Assembly (NCBI GenBank): GCA_011316305.1
Contig: SAUG01000029.1
Span: forward strand, 806,001 to 870,000
Length of the DNA: 64,000 nt
Source: Rusavskia elegans
Lineage: Eukaryota > Ascomycota > Lecanoromycetes > Teloschistales > Teloschistaceae
Direction: 5' to 3'
Part shown: one piece after another, positions 22,703-34,080 of the stretch
How the letters are laid out: the number at the start of each line of letters is the position of its first letter
How positions within the stretch are numbered: position 1 is the first letter of the stretch
The notes under the pieces: generated by a model
What the model was told of the DNA's origin: nothing
Databases searched by the model: none
What the model saw: the letters and a program-made list of their open reading frames with translations, nothing else
Made by a program: the position numbers and the translations under genes

Positions 22703-25297
22703 GTTATATGTTTTTTTTTTCTTTCGTTCAGCTCTTGGTTTCAATGGCTGATGCAAAAGCATTTACAGCGTTTTTGAGGACGTGGGCGAACTTTGTTCGA
22801 GGATCTGCCCTGATGACTTGGCGGCTTTCAAACCCGAACCAAGTGAAGATGATGACGCTTCTACTGGGGAGAACGCGAAAGATGAAGAGGAGGAAGAGGA
22901 AGAGGAAGAGGAAGAGGAAGAGGAAGAAGAAGAAGAAGAGGAAGAAGACGGGGACAATGAAAAGCTACGAAGTGACGGCGAAGACAGCGACTAAAGCAAA
23001 AGTCAAAGCTCACTCCTCCGACCTTAAATTGGTAGTCACAAAGTATGCTCTTACCTTATTGATCCCTACATATCAATACAGCTATCGAAGCCTATGCTGC
23101 CGCTTTCAATATATACTTTGTCTGCCCTGCAGGCAAGAATTTGGAAACCTGCATTACGCGTGGGCAGCTAACGCCCACCTAAACCAGCACGATGAAGACA
23201 ATTCAGCCGTTCAATTGAAGATAATCGGCTGGTGGGACAGTGTACAAATGTTCCACCAGATATACCAGTCGTCAAGTAATATCCTTCGCCCAGGATTTCC
23301 TAAGTCGACAGATCTCCTATCTGGTTTGTTGCCGGTGAGCCGCGAACGATACGCAAGGCTTTCAGATTCCACACCTGTCAGCATGAGATTGCACTTGGGA
23401 TCGTGAGCTGATTGTCTCAGCTGCTCAAGTGCTCATCTATTCTTTGGAGCGTTCAGTATCTTGCTCAGGACGTCATCGGGCCACTGATGGCATTGCCCTC
23501 GGGAAACGATCTGAGATGCGAGATGCATGGGTGCTTCATGAGGTGCATGGTGATACTAATCAGCGTCAGTGGCCGCACTGCATTAAGGGCTCGATAGATA
23601 ACACTCACCTCTCTGATATCGCGTGCTTCTGGGACATCGCATTTCCGTACATGTAGGTGGACACCATCCACATGAGCACAACACTAATTAGAGAGCAATT
23701 GGATCTATCGGTTCGAGAGTGATTGCGGACAATTTACGTGCAAGCAAGCCAGAGATCCATGGCGGTATCATCTTTCATGACCCACCAGGATTACGATAGA
23801 ATAACCGTCGGAGACCCCCACACTGGGATTGGGCCCTTCTTGACAGCCACGCCTCAAGCTAGAACGAGGATAAAGGCAGCGAACAATGGGATGAACCAGG
23901 GAGCCTGGGAAGGGGCCGCAGCCAGAGTATTCACGGCGTCTCCTTGTGCATTGGCATTGTCGATTGGGCTTCCACTCGCAGCAGTTGCCAAAATGCTTTT
24001 TGAATGAGATAAGGCAAATCTCTGTAGGATTTTTGGGCAAAGAAAGTACGATCACTCCTTGGACTGCCACAGCGCATCCAGCGATTAACCTGGCGAAATG
24101 TCAGCGTTGAGATTGAGCCGTCAATCGAGCACGACTGATCAAACGAAAGTCGACAAACCCTTTATCGAAGGCACAACATTCTCTCTGTTCAAGGAAACAA
24201 GTCCGACGTCTTACAACGTGCCAGAGTCTCGAATATCGACGTCCTCTACAAGTGGTAACAACCAATCCTACGGAAAGAGCCACTGGGCGTGCACCTGGTC
24301 TCGCATACTGTTGTAATGAAATTCTTTGAAAGCGGACGTTGAGGACTTTCACCGGCCAAGGTGCCAACTTGTTGCAATCATTCTGCATAGACTTCATCCA
24401 TGCTGATCTCCACACGGATCGACATGGGGCTTGTGGTGTGATTTCGGATCGTTGTTCCCTAAATTACATCCTGGATTTAACATGATCTGCGGTACACCGC
24501 CGTATTGAAATAGCGAAGCAATATGTTGTACAACAATCGCAACGTTTAGACCCGCTTCTTTCATTGAAATGCTGCTCCAGGCCCTGTACGTTGGGATGCT
24601 GGTCAATTACAACATATTCCAGACAGTTCTGATGCTCAGAGAGTTGTTCATTTCCGACATCAAGAGTATAGGGCGAAAGAGTATATGATGTAGGTGTACG
24701 AAGATAGCGTTGAAAGACGCTCGAGACGAGTTTTACCACTGGAACAGTAGACTCTACGACGTCGAAAGAAAATGATGAAATTGGAGTAGGAGCTTGGAAT
24801 ATCAGCAAAGTTCTCGTGCAACGGTGTAAGAACGAAAATTCCTCGATTCGCAGCGTACATAGATATCCTGCCAGGGCATGGCATAAAGCTTTCTTGCTTT
24901 TGATCTAAAATGAGACGGGTTTTTTTGTCGAATGAAGAGCATCACTGGACTTTCTCTATCGGGTTAGGTATGCTAAGTCATTCTCATCTTTCCAAGTGTC
25001 ATCTCATAGGCTTGGCGGAGGTGTGAAAGAACAATGAAAAAGGCGGGGAAGGAGGTGAGATGGTCAATACAGCGAAATGTCCGGATCGTGATGCCGATGC
25101 ATGAACTGTCGAAGAATTGATGTTGAGAGAGCGCCAGACTTGATGTACCGTTTGCCGTGATTCCCACGCTCGACAGACACACACACCTACGGTTCCCTTT
25201 CTCTCTCTTTCGTTCCTCGGCAATGACTCTCGCATGATGCTACTTAGTGTGTGAATGATGGCTTTTGAAATTGCTCCATAACCACTATTGCTACTTG
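22703..25297. other. Long intergenic stretch with a purine microsatellite
   Basis: Apart from the repeat at 22884-22948 I find no supportable gene. The reading frames of 70-263 codons crossing the repeat encode Glu, Lys/Arg or Ser runs generated by the repeat itself. One of them (22782-22994) ends in an acidic tail resembling the C-terminus of a nuclear protein, but it has no upstream partner. The rest holds only short contradictory frames. Confidence 0.45.
22884..22948 (+). repeat. GAA/GAG polypurine microsatellite
   Basis: An almost pure purine tract made of GAGGAA and GAA units runs for about 65 bases. It would encode poly-Glu in one frame and poly-Lys/Arg in another. Confidence 0.9.
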
Positions 25298-28200
25298 TCA
25301 AGCATCCTGGTCTGGTTCATCCATATTCGTCCACGTTGCTCTGCACTCAACCGCCATCTTTCTAACATGTCTCTTTGCGTCGTCCAAGACCGGAAGAATG
25401 CCCTTGATAAGCCCAGCCCTGTACGGCAATAACACACTGTCTTTGACTCTGCCAGGGAAGATCTGGAGGCATCGAAGCGCGTTGAATCGGACTCTCTGGA
25501 GTCGAAGTCAGTGATTGTAACATATTATGCCGTTTCTATACACAGCTTACAGCGATGTTCTCCGTAGGTTTTGAGGCAGCCTGCAACAATCGATTCACAA
25601 GGCTCGACATGTGGCCTTCGACCGCCGTGGGACTTTCCTGACTTATCACGGCTAGATTCTCGATGGTCGCCGCCTTGACCTCTTGGTCCGGCAGATCCAA
25701 GCTCTGTAACAGAAGCGGAAGCAATGTAACAATTTCCGTCATTGTCACCTCTGTCGGAACGTCCTTCAGTATGCCTGAAAGTGCAATAAGATAATTGGGC
25801 TTGACCGACGCTTCAGCCGCTCTGAAGTCTGCCGCTATTCTGGGAGCGCAGATACTGAAGACTTTCTGCTTGGCTAATAGTCGTATGTTGGCCCCGTATT
25901 GTTTCGAGATGATTTCATCGGGTGCAAGCAAAAGACCAAAGCCTCGAGCGCTTGCCGAACCGCAGATTTTGTCCGACAGAAGGCCCAGAGCATGGTCGAG
26001 TACTTCTTGAGTATGAGATAGTCGCAGCAGCAGCGCTTTGGCTATCCAGAAAACAATAGGCGTCACGTCGATTGAGGTTGCAGGAAAGATCTGCGCCGCT
26101 TCGAAAGGTTTGTACATAACTCTCAGAGCATCTGAAAGACCTTTCGATGTCGAGGATCGGTTCACCAGGAGAGCGATCTGCTTCAACACGTAGTGCCGTA
26201 TCATCGGAATTGTTTCCACAAGCACAAGTCGTGTAAGCTCGTTCAAAAGGCTATCAAATCCGACATCATCCGCGATCGTATATAGCGCGTCGGCCTGTCG
26301 GACGTTATTATTGGTTGGAGGACAAAGGAAGACACCCAACTCACCGCCTGGCCAACGCTCGCTAGTATCCACGTTGAGAGTATCATCATTCGTCGCTGCT
26401 CCTCGGGTATATCCCGCCTGTAAAGTACAGGTTTGAACAGCATCCCTTCTTGCGCGAAGAGTGTATAAGTCTCGATTGCAACGGATTGCCGCTTATGTTC
26501 GTCTAAAGCACAAACAATCCTACCAACGAGCCGACCAAGGATTTCGAGAGTCGCTGCTTCGATCAGCGCCTGTGGTCCTGAGCCAACAGAAGCTGAGGCC
26601 GCTTTGCATACATAGGTTACAACAATCCTCTCGTGGTAGCTGCTCAGATTGGAATCTGAAGGTAGATCCCGTCGGCTCAGCACATAATCAATCGTCGAGA
26701 GCAGTGCTCGCGCATAGCTTCCTTGTCCATCATTTTGTAGGACCGTCTCTAATTTACTCAGGAGTCGTCGAATTAGAGTGTCTGAAATAGATTTTTCGAC
26801 ACTGAGTCTGGCCAAGCCCTCCAAGGTGACAACATAGTCTGTTTGATCCTTCGTGGATTGGTCCGGCAGGTTCGCCATGAAGGCTGGGAAAGTGATGTCC
26901 ATAATCAGATGGTGCTTTGAATTCGAGATATCGACAAGTGCTTGGATTGCTTCATCCTTGACGTCTTCTCGTCCGCTAGGATCCTCGGCAAGGACGATCT
27001 CGTCTAGATACTGGACAACCATTCCTATCTCACTGTTCTGCAGATAGTTGCGGACTTGACACAACCGGAGCAACCCTTTTAGAGCCACGATCCGAAAAGT
27101 CACCTCTTCACTTGGGCTACTCATCAAAGCCTGGCTGAAAAGCTCGAATAAGCGATCCTTGAAAGGTACAAGAGGATGCTCGGCATCGGCAGACGATCGA
27201 ACCACCTTGGAAGCTTCGTCGCGTAGGACAGCGGCGTTGAAGATCTGGACCAAGACTTCGAGAAGTGCTTTCTGGCTTGCTATACTGCCTACGTCTTGAT
27301 ATATCGTTAATAGTGGGGGCACGATCGCTTTCACGATCAAGAAAAGTGCAACTGAAGAACTTGCAGCAAGAGAGCTCAGGATTTGGCCGGCGGGCTTGGC
27401 CTTCTTGTGCTGAGGTGCTTGTAGCTCTTCCTTGCATTCGTTCGTTATAGGTTTCAAATACCTTGCTAGATGTGTCGTCTGGCTGGTCGATGTGAGATCT
27501 CGGCCTAATGTGGTCGCTATAGCTTGCAGAGTTACCAGTGAATCCTCTGCAAGATCCTCCTCTTGCACATTCAGTATCTCATACTTCAGGGAGTCCCACA
27601 GAGTGATGGACCAATTGGATACTGCAGCCACATTATACGAGGTTGCGCAGGCTGTAAGTGTTTGCAGAACATCTTTCTGCAAAAAGTCAGATCAGTTATT
27701 TGGCTGATGAAGATCTACCCACCTTGACATTGGGGGAGGTAGAGTCGAGTTTTTCAAGTAGTTGAGGGAAAGCAAAGGGTGCGAAGTGGGAAGAGGCTGA
27801 GATACAGCCACGGAGCCTGTTCTTCAAGTCTTGTGCCGTGATACGGTATGGGTCATCGGGTGGCGGGCGAAATGTTATTGGGAAATAACAGAACGCCGAG
27901 TCGAAAACCGTCTACATGCCAGTCAGCAAGTACAAGCAGTTTGTAGCGTTGCTGGCAGACCTCGGCCTTTGCGGCAATATCCCACTCGACCATGATGACT
28001 TGTAAGACTGAGAAGATAATCATCAAGCTTCGAGGGTCCTTTTCCCCACTGACGAGGTCCGTGATGCCAACGATCGCGTCGTCAGCCAAGCTCTTGAGTG
28101 GCCCTCGGTGGTTGAGCATTAAGTCGTTGAGCAGTTCAAGGATCTGCAGCCGTTGTGCATGAGGTCGAATCATGAGGTCCTGGAAATGCTCTACAAGACT

Positions 28201-28753
28201 TTGGCAAGATTAGCCGCGTACAAGGAAGTTATCATCAGGTACGAAAAGGCTGCGGGCCTTTTCAGTATTCCTGGTCAAGGATTTTGCGCCACAAGAGAGC
28301 TCGCTCGTAAGTGCGTGCAAGCATCACTGATCACTTACTCACGCTCTGAACGTCATGATGGCCATCTCCCTATTGAATCTACCCAAGCTTTGCAGCTTTC
28401 GGAGTCCTCCGACGGCGCCTCCATCCTCGATGCGATCGCATAAGAATTGACAAAGCACTTGTACTTGCTGCCGCGATAAAGTCGTGTTCGGCAGCGCGCT
28501 GATGACTTGCGAAAGGTAGGTGACGGCTTTGGAACGTATGGACGCATCTCCATCGTTGATGTACTCCCCAAGAGACTGCACAACATCTATCAAGGATTTC
28601 GATTTCGACACAAGACCTGTCACCCAATTAGTCCATACATCCAGACACCGGGGGTCGGCGGAGCATCTTACTTTGTGCAGTCTCTTCAGCAATCCGTTGG
28701 GCACCGTCCTTGTCTTCGTCTACCTTGAGTAAGTATCGTTGCACATCGGACAT
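25298..28753 (-). CDS. MMS19: MMS19 (Met18) HEAT-repeat adaptor of cytosolic iron-sulfur assembly
   Basis: MMS19 belongs to the CIA targeting complex that delivers Fe-S clusters to DNA helicases and polymerases, hence its old link to nucleotide excision repair and transcription. Seven exons on the minus strand (28672-28753, 28343-28616, 27961-28198, 27723-27911, 26345-27676, 25551-26294, 25298-25495) join in consistent phase into 1018 residues, about family length. Recognisable blocks are SLIDVVQSLGEYINDGDASI near the start, VLCQFLCDRIEDGG, LQILELLNDLM, CYFPITFRPPPDDPY, and the C-terminal RVRFNALRCLQIFPG, DSVLLPYRAGL and RKMAVECRATWTNMD. The whole protein is predicted helical repeats. Introns are 46-55 bp except one of 144 bp. 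It appears intact and shares its promoter with MTD1. Confidence 0.92.
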
Positions 28754-29024
28754 GACGGATATTGCGAGATCCTGTTCACAGACGCAAAAAGAATCCGTTT
28801 ACTCACAAAACGAGCAGAGACGTCATTTCAAGCGTCTCGCCAAGCCCTAGCCGCTTCGCTTCTACTAGCGTGCTACGGGTGATCACAGGGTGTGGTTTCG
28901 AGCATATCGAAAACTTTCTACCGCTGCGAGATAATGTTGAGCGACCTGCAACTTTCGACTACGGTGGTAGCTATCATTCTCTCCTTCAAGTGTACTTCTT
29001 TTAGCTCGCCCATGGGATGCTGAG
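28754..29024. promoter_or_regulatory. Divergent promoter of MMS19 and MTD1
   Basis: Only 271 bp separate the two start codons, so both genes must be driven from here. I see no TATA box. It includes GC-containing stretches and a short pyrimidine tract before MTD1. Confidence 0.6.
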
Positions 29025-30250
29025 ATGACGGCGCATAATCCACCTGCCTCATGCAAGGTGGTGTTAGCAGGCTCAATTGCGAAAAGTCTCCAGGTTGAAG
29101 TAGTTGAAGGCCTCGCAAAGCTAAAGAGGAAGCCTCTGCTTATCGGGTTCCTTGCGAACAAGGTACGAGTCGATCTGGAAGAGGTCTTACGATGAAATCG
29201 TACTTATCTACGGCTGAAAGGACCCTGCAGCGCGGCTGTATGCTGACTGGACCCACAAAACGTGCGAAGAAAAGTGAGACTGTTCGTGCCATATTCACTT
29301 CCTACTATGCATGGTGTTTTCGAAGACCACACTGATCTCGCCGACCTTCAGTGGCTTCCAATTTTCGTTGCGAGAGGTAGATCGAGAAGACCTCGAAGGA
29401 CATATCCTTGCCGCCAACGAAGATGAGAAAGTGGATGGAATCATTGTCTATTATCCCATCTTCAACTCCCGCCAAGATCAGTATTTGCAGCAGCTCATTG
29501 AGGTAGGAAAGGATGTAGAAGGTCTCAGTCATCGATACGTTTTCAACATGTACCAAAACATCCGCTTTCTGGACGAGCACAAATTACAGAAAAGTATTCT
29601 ACCATGTACTCCCTTGGCCATCGTCAAGGTTCTCGAGTACCTGAAGGTCTACAACACCATCTTACCGTACGGCAACAGGCTGTTTGGGCATTCCATTACC
29701 GTTGTCAACCGCTCTGAAGTAGTTGGTCGACCTTTGGCAGCCTTGTTAGCAAATGATGGAGCAAGCGTATACAGCGTCGATGTCACAGGAGTACAAGAAT
29801 ACACTCGAGGTGAGGGCATCAAGAAAAGCAGACATGATGTCGTCGACAAGGATGGCTGGGCCCTCGAGGACTGTGTCCCGTTGAGCGATGTTGTGATCAG
29901 CGGTGTTCCTGGAGAAGACTTCAAATTCCCTACTCAGTTGCTCAAAGAGGGCGCAATATGTATCAACTTCTCGACCGAGAAGGTACGCTCCATCGATCTC
30001 GGAAATAAGATTCTCTTTCTGGAAGCTACTGGCCTCAAATGCTGACACAGACTTTTCAGAATTTTGGGCCGGAGGTAAAGGACAAAGCTTCGATCTACGT
30101 ACCAGCAGTTGGGAAAGTTACGATTATTGTGCTTCTTCGAAACCTCTTGGTATGACACTCGACCCCCTGCAGGTGTATGCCAGTAGGCTGGTCTTGCTGA
30201 GTCTTGCGCAGAGGATAGTCGAGAACCGGAAGCCATTGTCCAATGATTGA
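29025..30250 (+). CDS. MTD1: NAD-dependent 5,10-methylenetetrahydrofolate dehydrogenase
   Basis: It oxidises methylene-THF to methenyl-THF in the cytosol, feeding one-carbon units to purine synthesis. Exons 29025-29162, 29221-29273, 29352-29982, 30060-30149 and 30212-30250 give 316 residues, the usual length of the monofunctional yeast-type enzyme. Visible blocks are CKVVLAGSIAKSL, LKRKPLLIGFLANKDPAA, the substrate region DGIIVYYPIFNSRQDQYLQQ, DVEGLSHRYVFNMY, the NAD-binding VNRSEVVGRPLAALLANDGA, VVDKDGWALEDC, DVVISGVPG and the tail VPAVGKVTIIVLLRNLLR. The last junction uses a 62 bp intron; without it the protein would stop one residue after NLL. No damage seen. Confidence 0.93.
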
Positions 30251-31050
30251 CTATGTAAGGCATGTCGACTAAGGCGATTAAGATGCGTTCGGTTGAGACC
30301 GTCGGTAGCCGTGATACTGTCGCACATAGCTGGCATGATGGGACCTAGGGTTTTAGAAGGGGTCGTATATTCAAGAAGGACTGGGTAAATGGCCCCGAAT
30401 CTTTTGAAGATGAATTGGGTGCTTGAAACGACATTGACAGCAATGACTCTGGCATATAAGTCTTCGTTTAAGTTCGTCGAATGTCAGCCCTCTCGATTCT
30501 CCGTTATCATCACACACGTTTTTTCTTGAAATGTCCATTACGGCTGGCTGGACACGCTGCCCATCCGTTCGGCCCACCCTAGAGCCGAGGTTAAACAGAT
30601 TTCCCATGACCACTCGTAAACTGCACCTGCTGAGGGCCAGTCCAGCATATGTAATAATTAGACAAGCTTTGAGATGCACGTCTGGGTACGACTACTGGAC
30701 GAGGTTCGGACCTCAGCCAGATTGGGGTCTAGGCCCGTGCACGGTGGCTGAGAATGCTTGGCGGCAAAAAAACCACGTGCCCTCGTTATCCTAAGCTCCT
30801 TTAGTCTGCATTGGATGCATGCCATACTGAGAGCGGTCGATAGAGCTGCATGAGCCATTGAATCTTGACAAGATCCTGATACAGTTCTTCTCCTACTGCG
30901 GTCAGGGTTCGAGCCTTGATCAGACGAAAGAACATTGAGACGATATTCACAGCATCGGGCACTAGAGTAGATTTAAGCTTAACTATATATCCTTGCCCTG
31001 GCCAGGATTGTAGACAGCTTGCTTGCCCGCGTTTAAATCGTATTCCAGCT
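30251..31050. other. Intergenic flank of the AT-rich block
   Basis: Composition is normal until about 31050, where it changes abruptly to AT-rich. Short frames only. A GGGTTCGAGCC at about 30905 resembles a tRNA T-arm, but no matching D-arm or acceptor stem is present. Confidence 0.45.
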
Positions 31051-31338
31051 AGCCCTACTATAATTTAGCGTAAAAATAGCTAAAATCTATAAAATAGTAC
31101 GGTTTTAATAGATAATACGGTTATATATATAAAGATATATTTAAATATAGAAATTTTAAAGCTATATATTAAATACTATATACGAATTATAGTATTTTAG
31201 TATATACGTATATAAATCCTGCTATTTTATTTACTCCGTCTATTAATTCTATAATAATAATCTAATTATCGTAATATAATATAGATATAAAAGGACCGAA
31301 TATATAAATATTAGATATTTTTTTTATATATATATTAA

Positions 31339-31415
31339 AGTTTCGTAATCGAATAGTTAAAACTCCGTCGTTGGAAAATTAAAGGTACGTACGTTCGAAT
31401 CCTATATTCGTCGAT
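31339..31415 (+). pseudogene. tRNA-like relic in RIP block (first)
   Basis: AATCGAATAGTTAAAAC at 31347-31363 differs from the standard D-arm GGCCGAGTGGTTAAGGC only by transitions (G to A, C to T). Thirty bases on, GTTCGAATCC (31393-31402) is an intact box B / T-loop. The acceptor stem no longer pairs. It reads as a serine/leucine-type tRNA or tRNA-derived element mutated by RIP. Confidence 0.45.
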
Positions 31416-31848
31416 TTAAATTTTCTAGCCTAAAGGATAATTTTCTACTTTAGAAGCAACCGTATATTTTACAACAATCTGTCTACGATAAATCTACGAT
31501 AAATTCGCTAAAAACAGTTAGTTCTCGAGAACTAATTATAGATATTCCGAAAATAACGAATTAGAATAAATTAAATAGTCGATTTCTAGTTATATAGAAT
31601 TCCGAATTAGGTTTAGTTCGTTTAAACCAGCTGTTTTCGACGAATTGTCGATTAATTTCTCGTTAATATTCGTTTAATATTCGTTTAATATTTAATTAAC
31701 TACGAATTAGTCCTATAACTTTTAATATTATTAGTAAGTAAACTAAGCGAACCTATAGATCACGTAATCTTCCAGCCTAATCCGTCGATTTAAAAACCCT
31801 AGCTACTTTATAGGAGCCGTAAAAATCGGATGAAAATTTCTAAAAAAG

Positions 31849-31915
31849 AGATTTTCGCGGGATTCGAACTCTGAACTACTTAGTAATCGAGATTTTACTA
31901 GGTAAAATTCAGAGA
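31849..31915 (-). pseudogene. tRNA-like relic in RIP block (second)
   Basis: On the minus strand AGTTCGAATCCCGCG (31856-31870) is a T-arm with its 3' stem, followed by GAAAATC. Upstream, GAATTTT can pair with GAAAATC at six of seven positions like an acceptor stem. Between them is a D-arm-like ACCTAGTAAAAT. Spacing of about 67 bases fits a tRNA. The anticodon stem is not convincing. Confidence 0.4.
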
Positions 31916-33719
31916 GTCACGTGATATAGAATTTAATTATCTATCTAATCTATACTAATACTACAGATAGTTAAAAATAAAGATATTTATTTATTTAAAT
32001 TGAATATTTTAGTAATAAATTTAATAACTATCTATTAACTTTCTATCAACTTTCTATTAACTATTTATCAACTTTTCGTTAATTGATAGTTATATTATAT
32101 TACTAATCTATTTTTAAATAATTTCGAATTTAATTTAGTTTTATATTATTTTAGATTGGAATTTTAATAAATACTATTAATTTATTAGAACTATTTATTA
32201 ATTTTTATTTGATTTTTTTTTAAAATAAACTAATAATTAATATATCGTTAATCTTTAATTAATTTCTAATTTTCTCTAATTTTAAATCAATAAAATATCG
32301 ATAGATTGTCGTAGGACATACGGTTGCCGCTAAGGTATACAACGGTTCCGAACTACGGCGACGAGGTAAATAATAATAAAGTCTGATTTATAGACCGATA
32401 TATTATAATACCGATAATATTTATATTATATAGAGAGTTTTGGCTAATACGTTATTTAAATAGAATTCGATAAAATCTTTTTTTACTAATATATTACTAT
32501 AGAAGATATATATATATATAGCGAGTAAATAGAAAATAGTAATAGTTCGTTAAAATCTAATATTACTTCTTTTTTTCTATCTAATACGAATTCTATAGGC
32601 TATATCTATAGAATTTCTCTTTAAATTATATATCGAATTATATTTTCCGTATTATATATTTATATTCTTCCGCTTCGAATAATATATTAATTTTATACTA
32701 ATATATTATACGTCTATCTCGTTCGTTATTACTATTTATATCAAGATAATCTTTAGCTTTAGAATTAATATATAATATACTATCTAGCCGTTACGGTAAA
32801 AATCTTAATTTTTACTATTTTAGCGGCGTCGAAGGCTATATATCTACTTATAAAGCTTAAGTATTCCGTCGACTATATTACTATAGCGGAATATTAGAAT
32901 CTAGTAGTCGTTTCGTAGGAGATATATTAGCCTATAATAGAAATTAGATTTATCTAATAAATAAAAGAATAGAAAGGTAAAAAAAAAACTTTATTTTAAT
33001 AATCGCAGTATATTTAGCAGGTAGTAAAATATTAATTCGAGAAATCTAATATCTAGAAAGCCGATTTAAGATAGATTATATTATAGGATAGATAGAAAAG
33101 CTTCGAAGCAACCTTATTAGTACCCGGGCGTATAGAAAGCTGAAAGTTAGTACCTCCGCTACTATTCGGAAAGATATATAAAACCGTATAGATATTTATT
33201 ATTAATATTAATAGAATTAAAAAAGGTTTATATATTTTAGATAGAGTATATAAAATTGAATATTATAGATTAAATTATTAAAGAAAAATTTTTTATTAGC
33301 TCGCTTTTTACTATTTTATTTTTCTAGGATTCAGCTTTATAGTAAAGCCTTATATAGAATCCGACTATTAAAATAGAACCAGAATATTTAGTACTATTAT
33401 ATATAATTAATACTCTAGTATTTAAAACTCTATAGGTATATCTTTTAAAATAGATCGAGCGTTTTCGAATAATATAAAAATATCTAAAATCGAGTCGGAT
33501 TTAAATTTAATATAAAATATATAAAAATTTTAAATATTATATCTACAGATTTAGTATTCCTTAATAGATAACTCCGTTTATAAATTTATCGAGAATTTCT
33601 TTTTTTTAATTACTTCCTATAATTTTATACCGTATACCGACTATATAAATTCTAAAGTTAAAACTTTTAGATATTATAATTATATAACTATATTATTTAA
33701 TCTAAAAATATCCAATTTA

Positions 33720-34080
33720 TACGACTAGATTTAGATAAATAGTACCTCTTTAATATTATTTACCTTAATTCTAAAGAACGTTCCCCTGCGTTTTTACTAC
33801 TAAAAGTCGCTAGAGATACCTTTTTAAATAGAGCTAGCCCTATAAAAATTCCGTATTTCGGGAATAGTTTTATTAAAAACTCCTTTTCTTTAACTACTAT
33901 TTTTAATTATATATTTTATATTAATTACGTAAACGTTAGAACTAAAATCTTCGGATATTATAGGTATATATATATACTATCCGATATAAGAAAAATCTAG
34001 TATATATAATTTAAGCCGAGTAAATAGTATCTCTTTAATATTATTTACCTCGATCGTAGAAAATAGTCTACTATTAAAAA
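33720..34080. repeat. Short direct repeats within the RIP block
   Basis: AAATAGTACCTCTTTAAT and AAATAGTATCTCTTTAAT, each followed by ATTATTTACC, occur near 33739 and 34022, about 283 bases apart, in otherwise diverged surroundings. They suggest an old internal duplication of the mutated element. Confidence 0.45.

Noticed and set aside
22615..23406. A 263-codon Lys/Arg-rich frame.
   Set aside because: It overlaps the last exon of the fructosamine-kinase-like gene and owes its composition to the GAA/GAG microsatellite.
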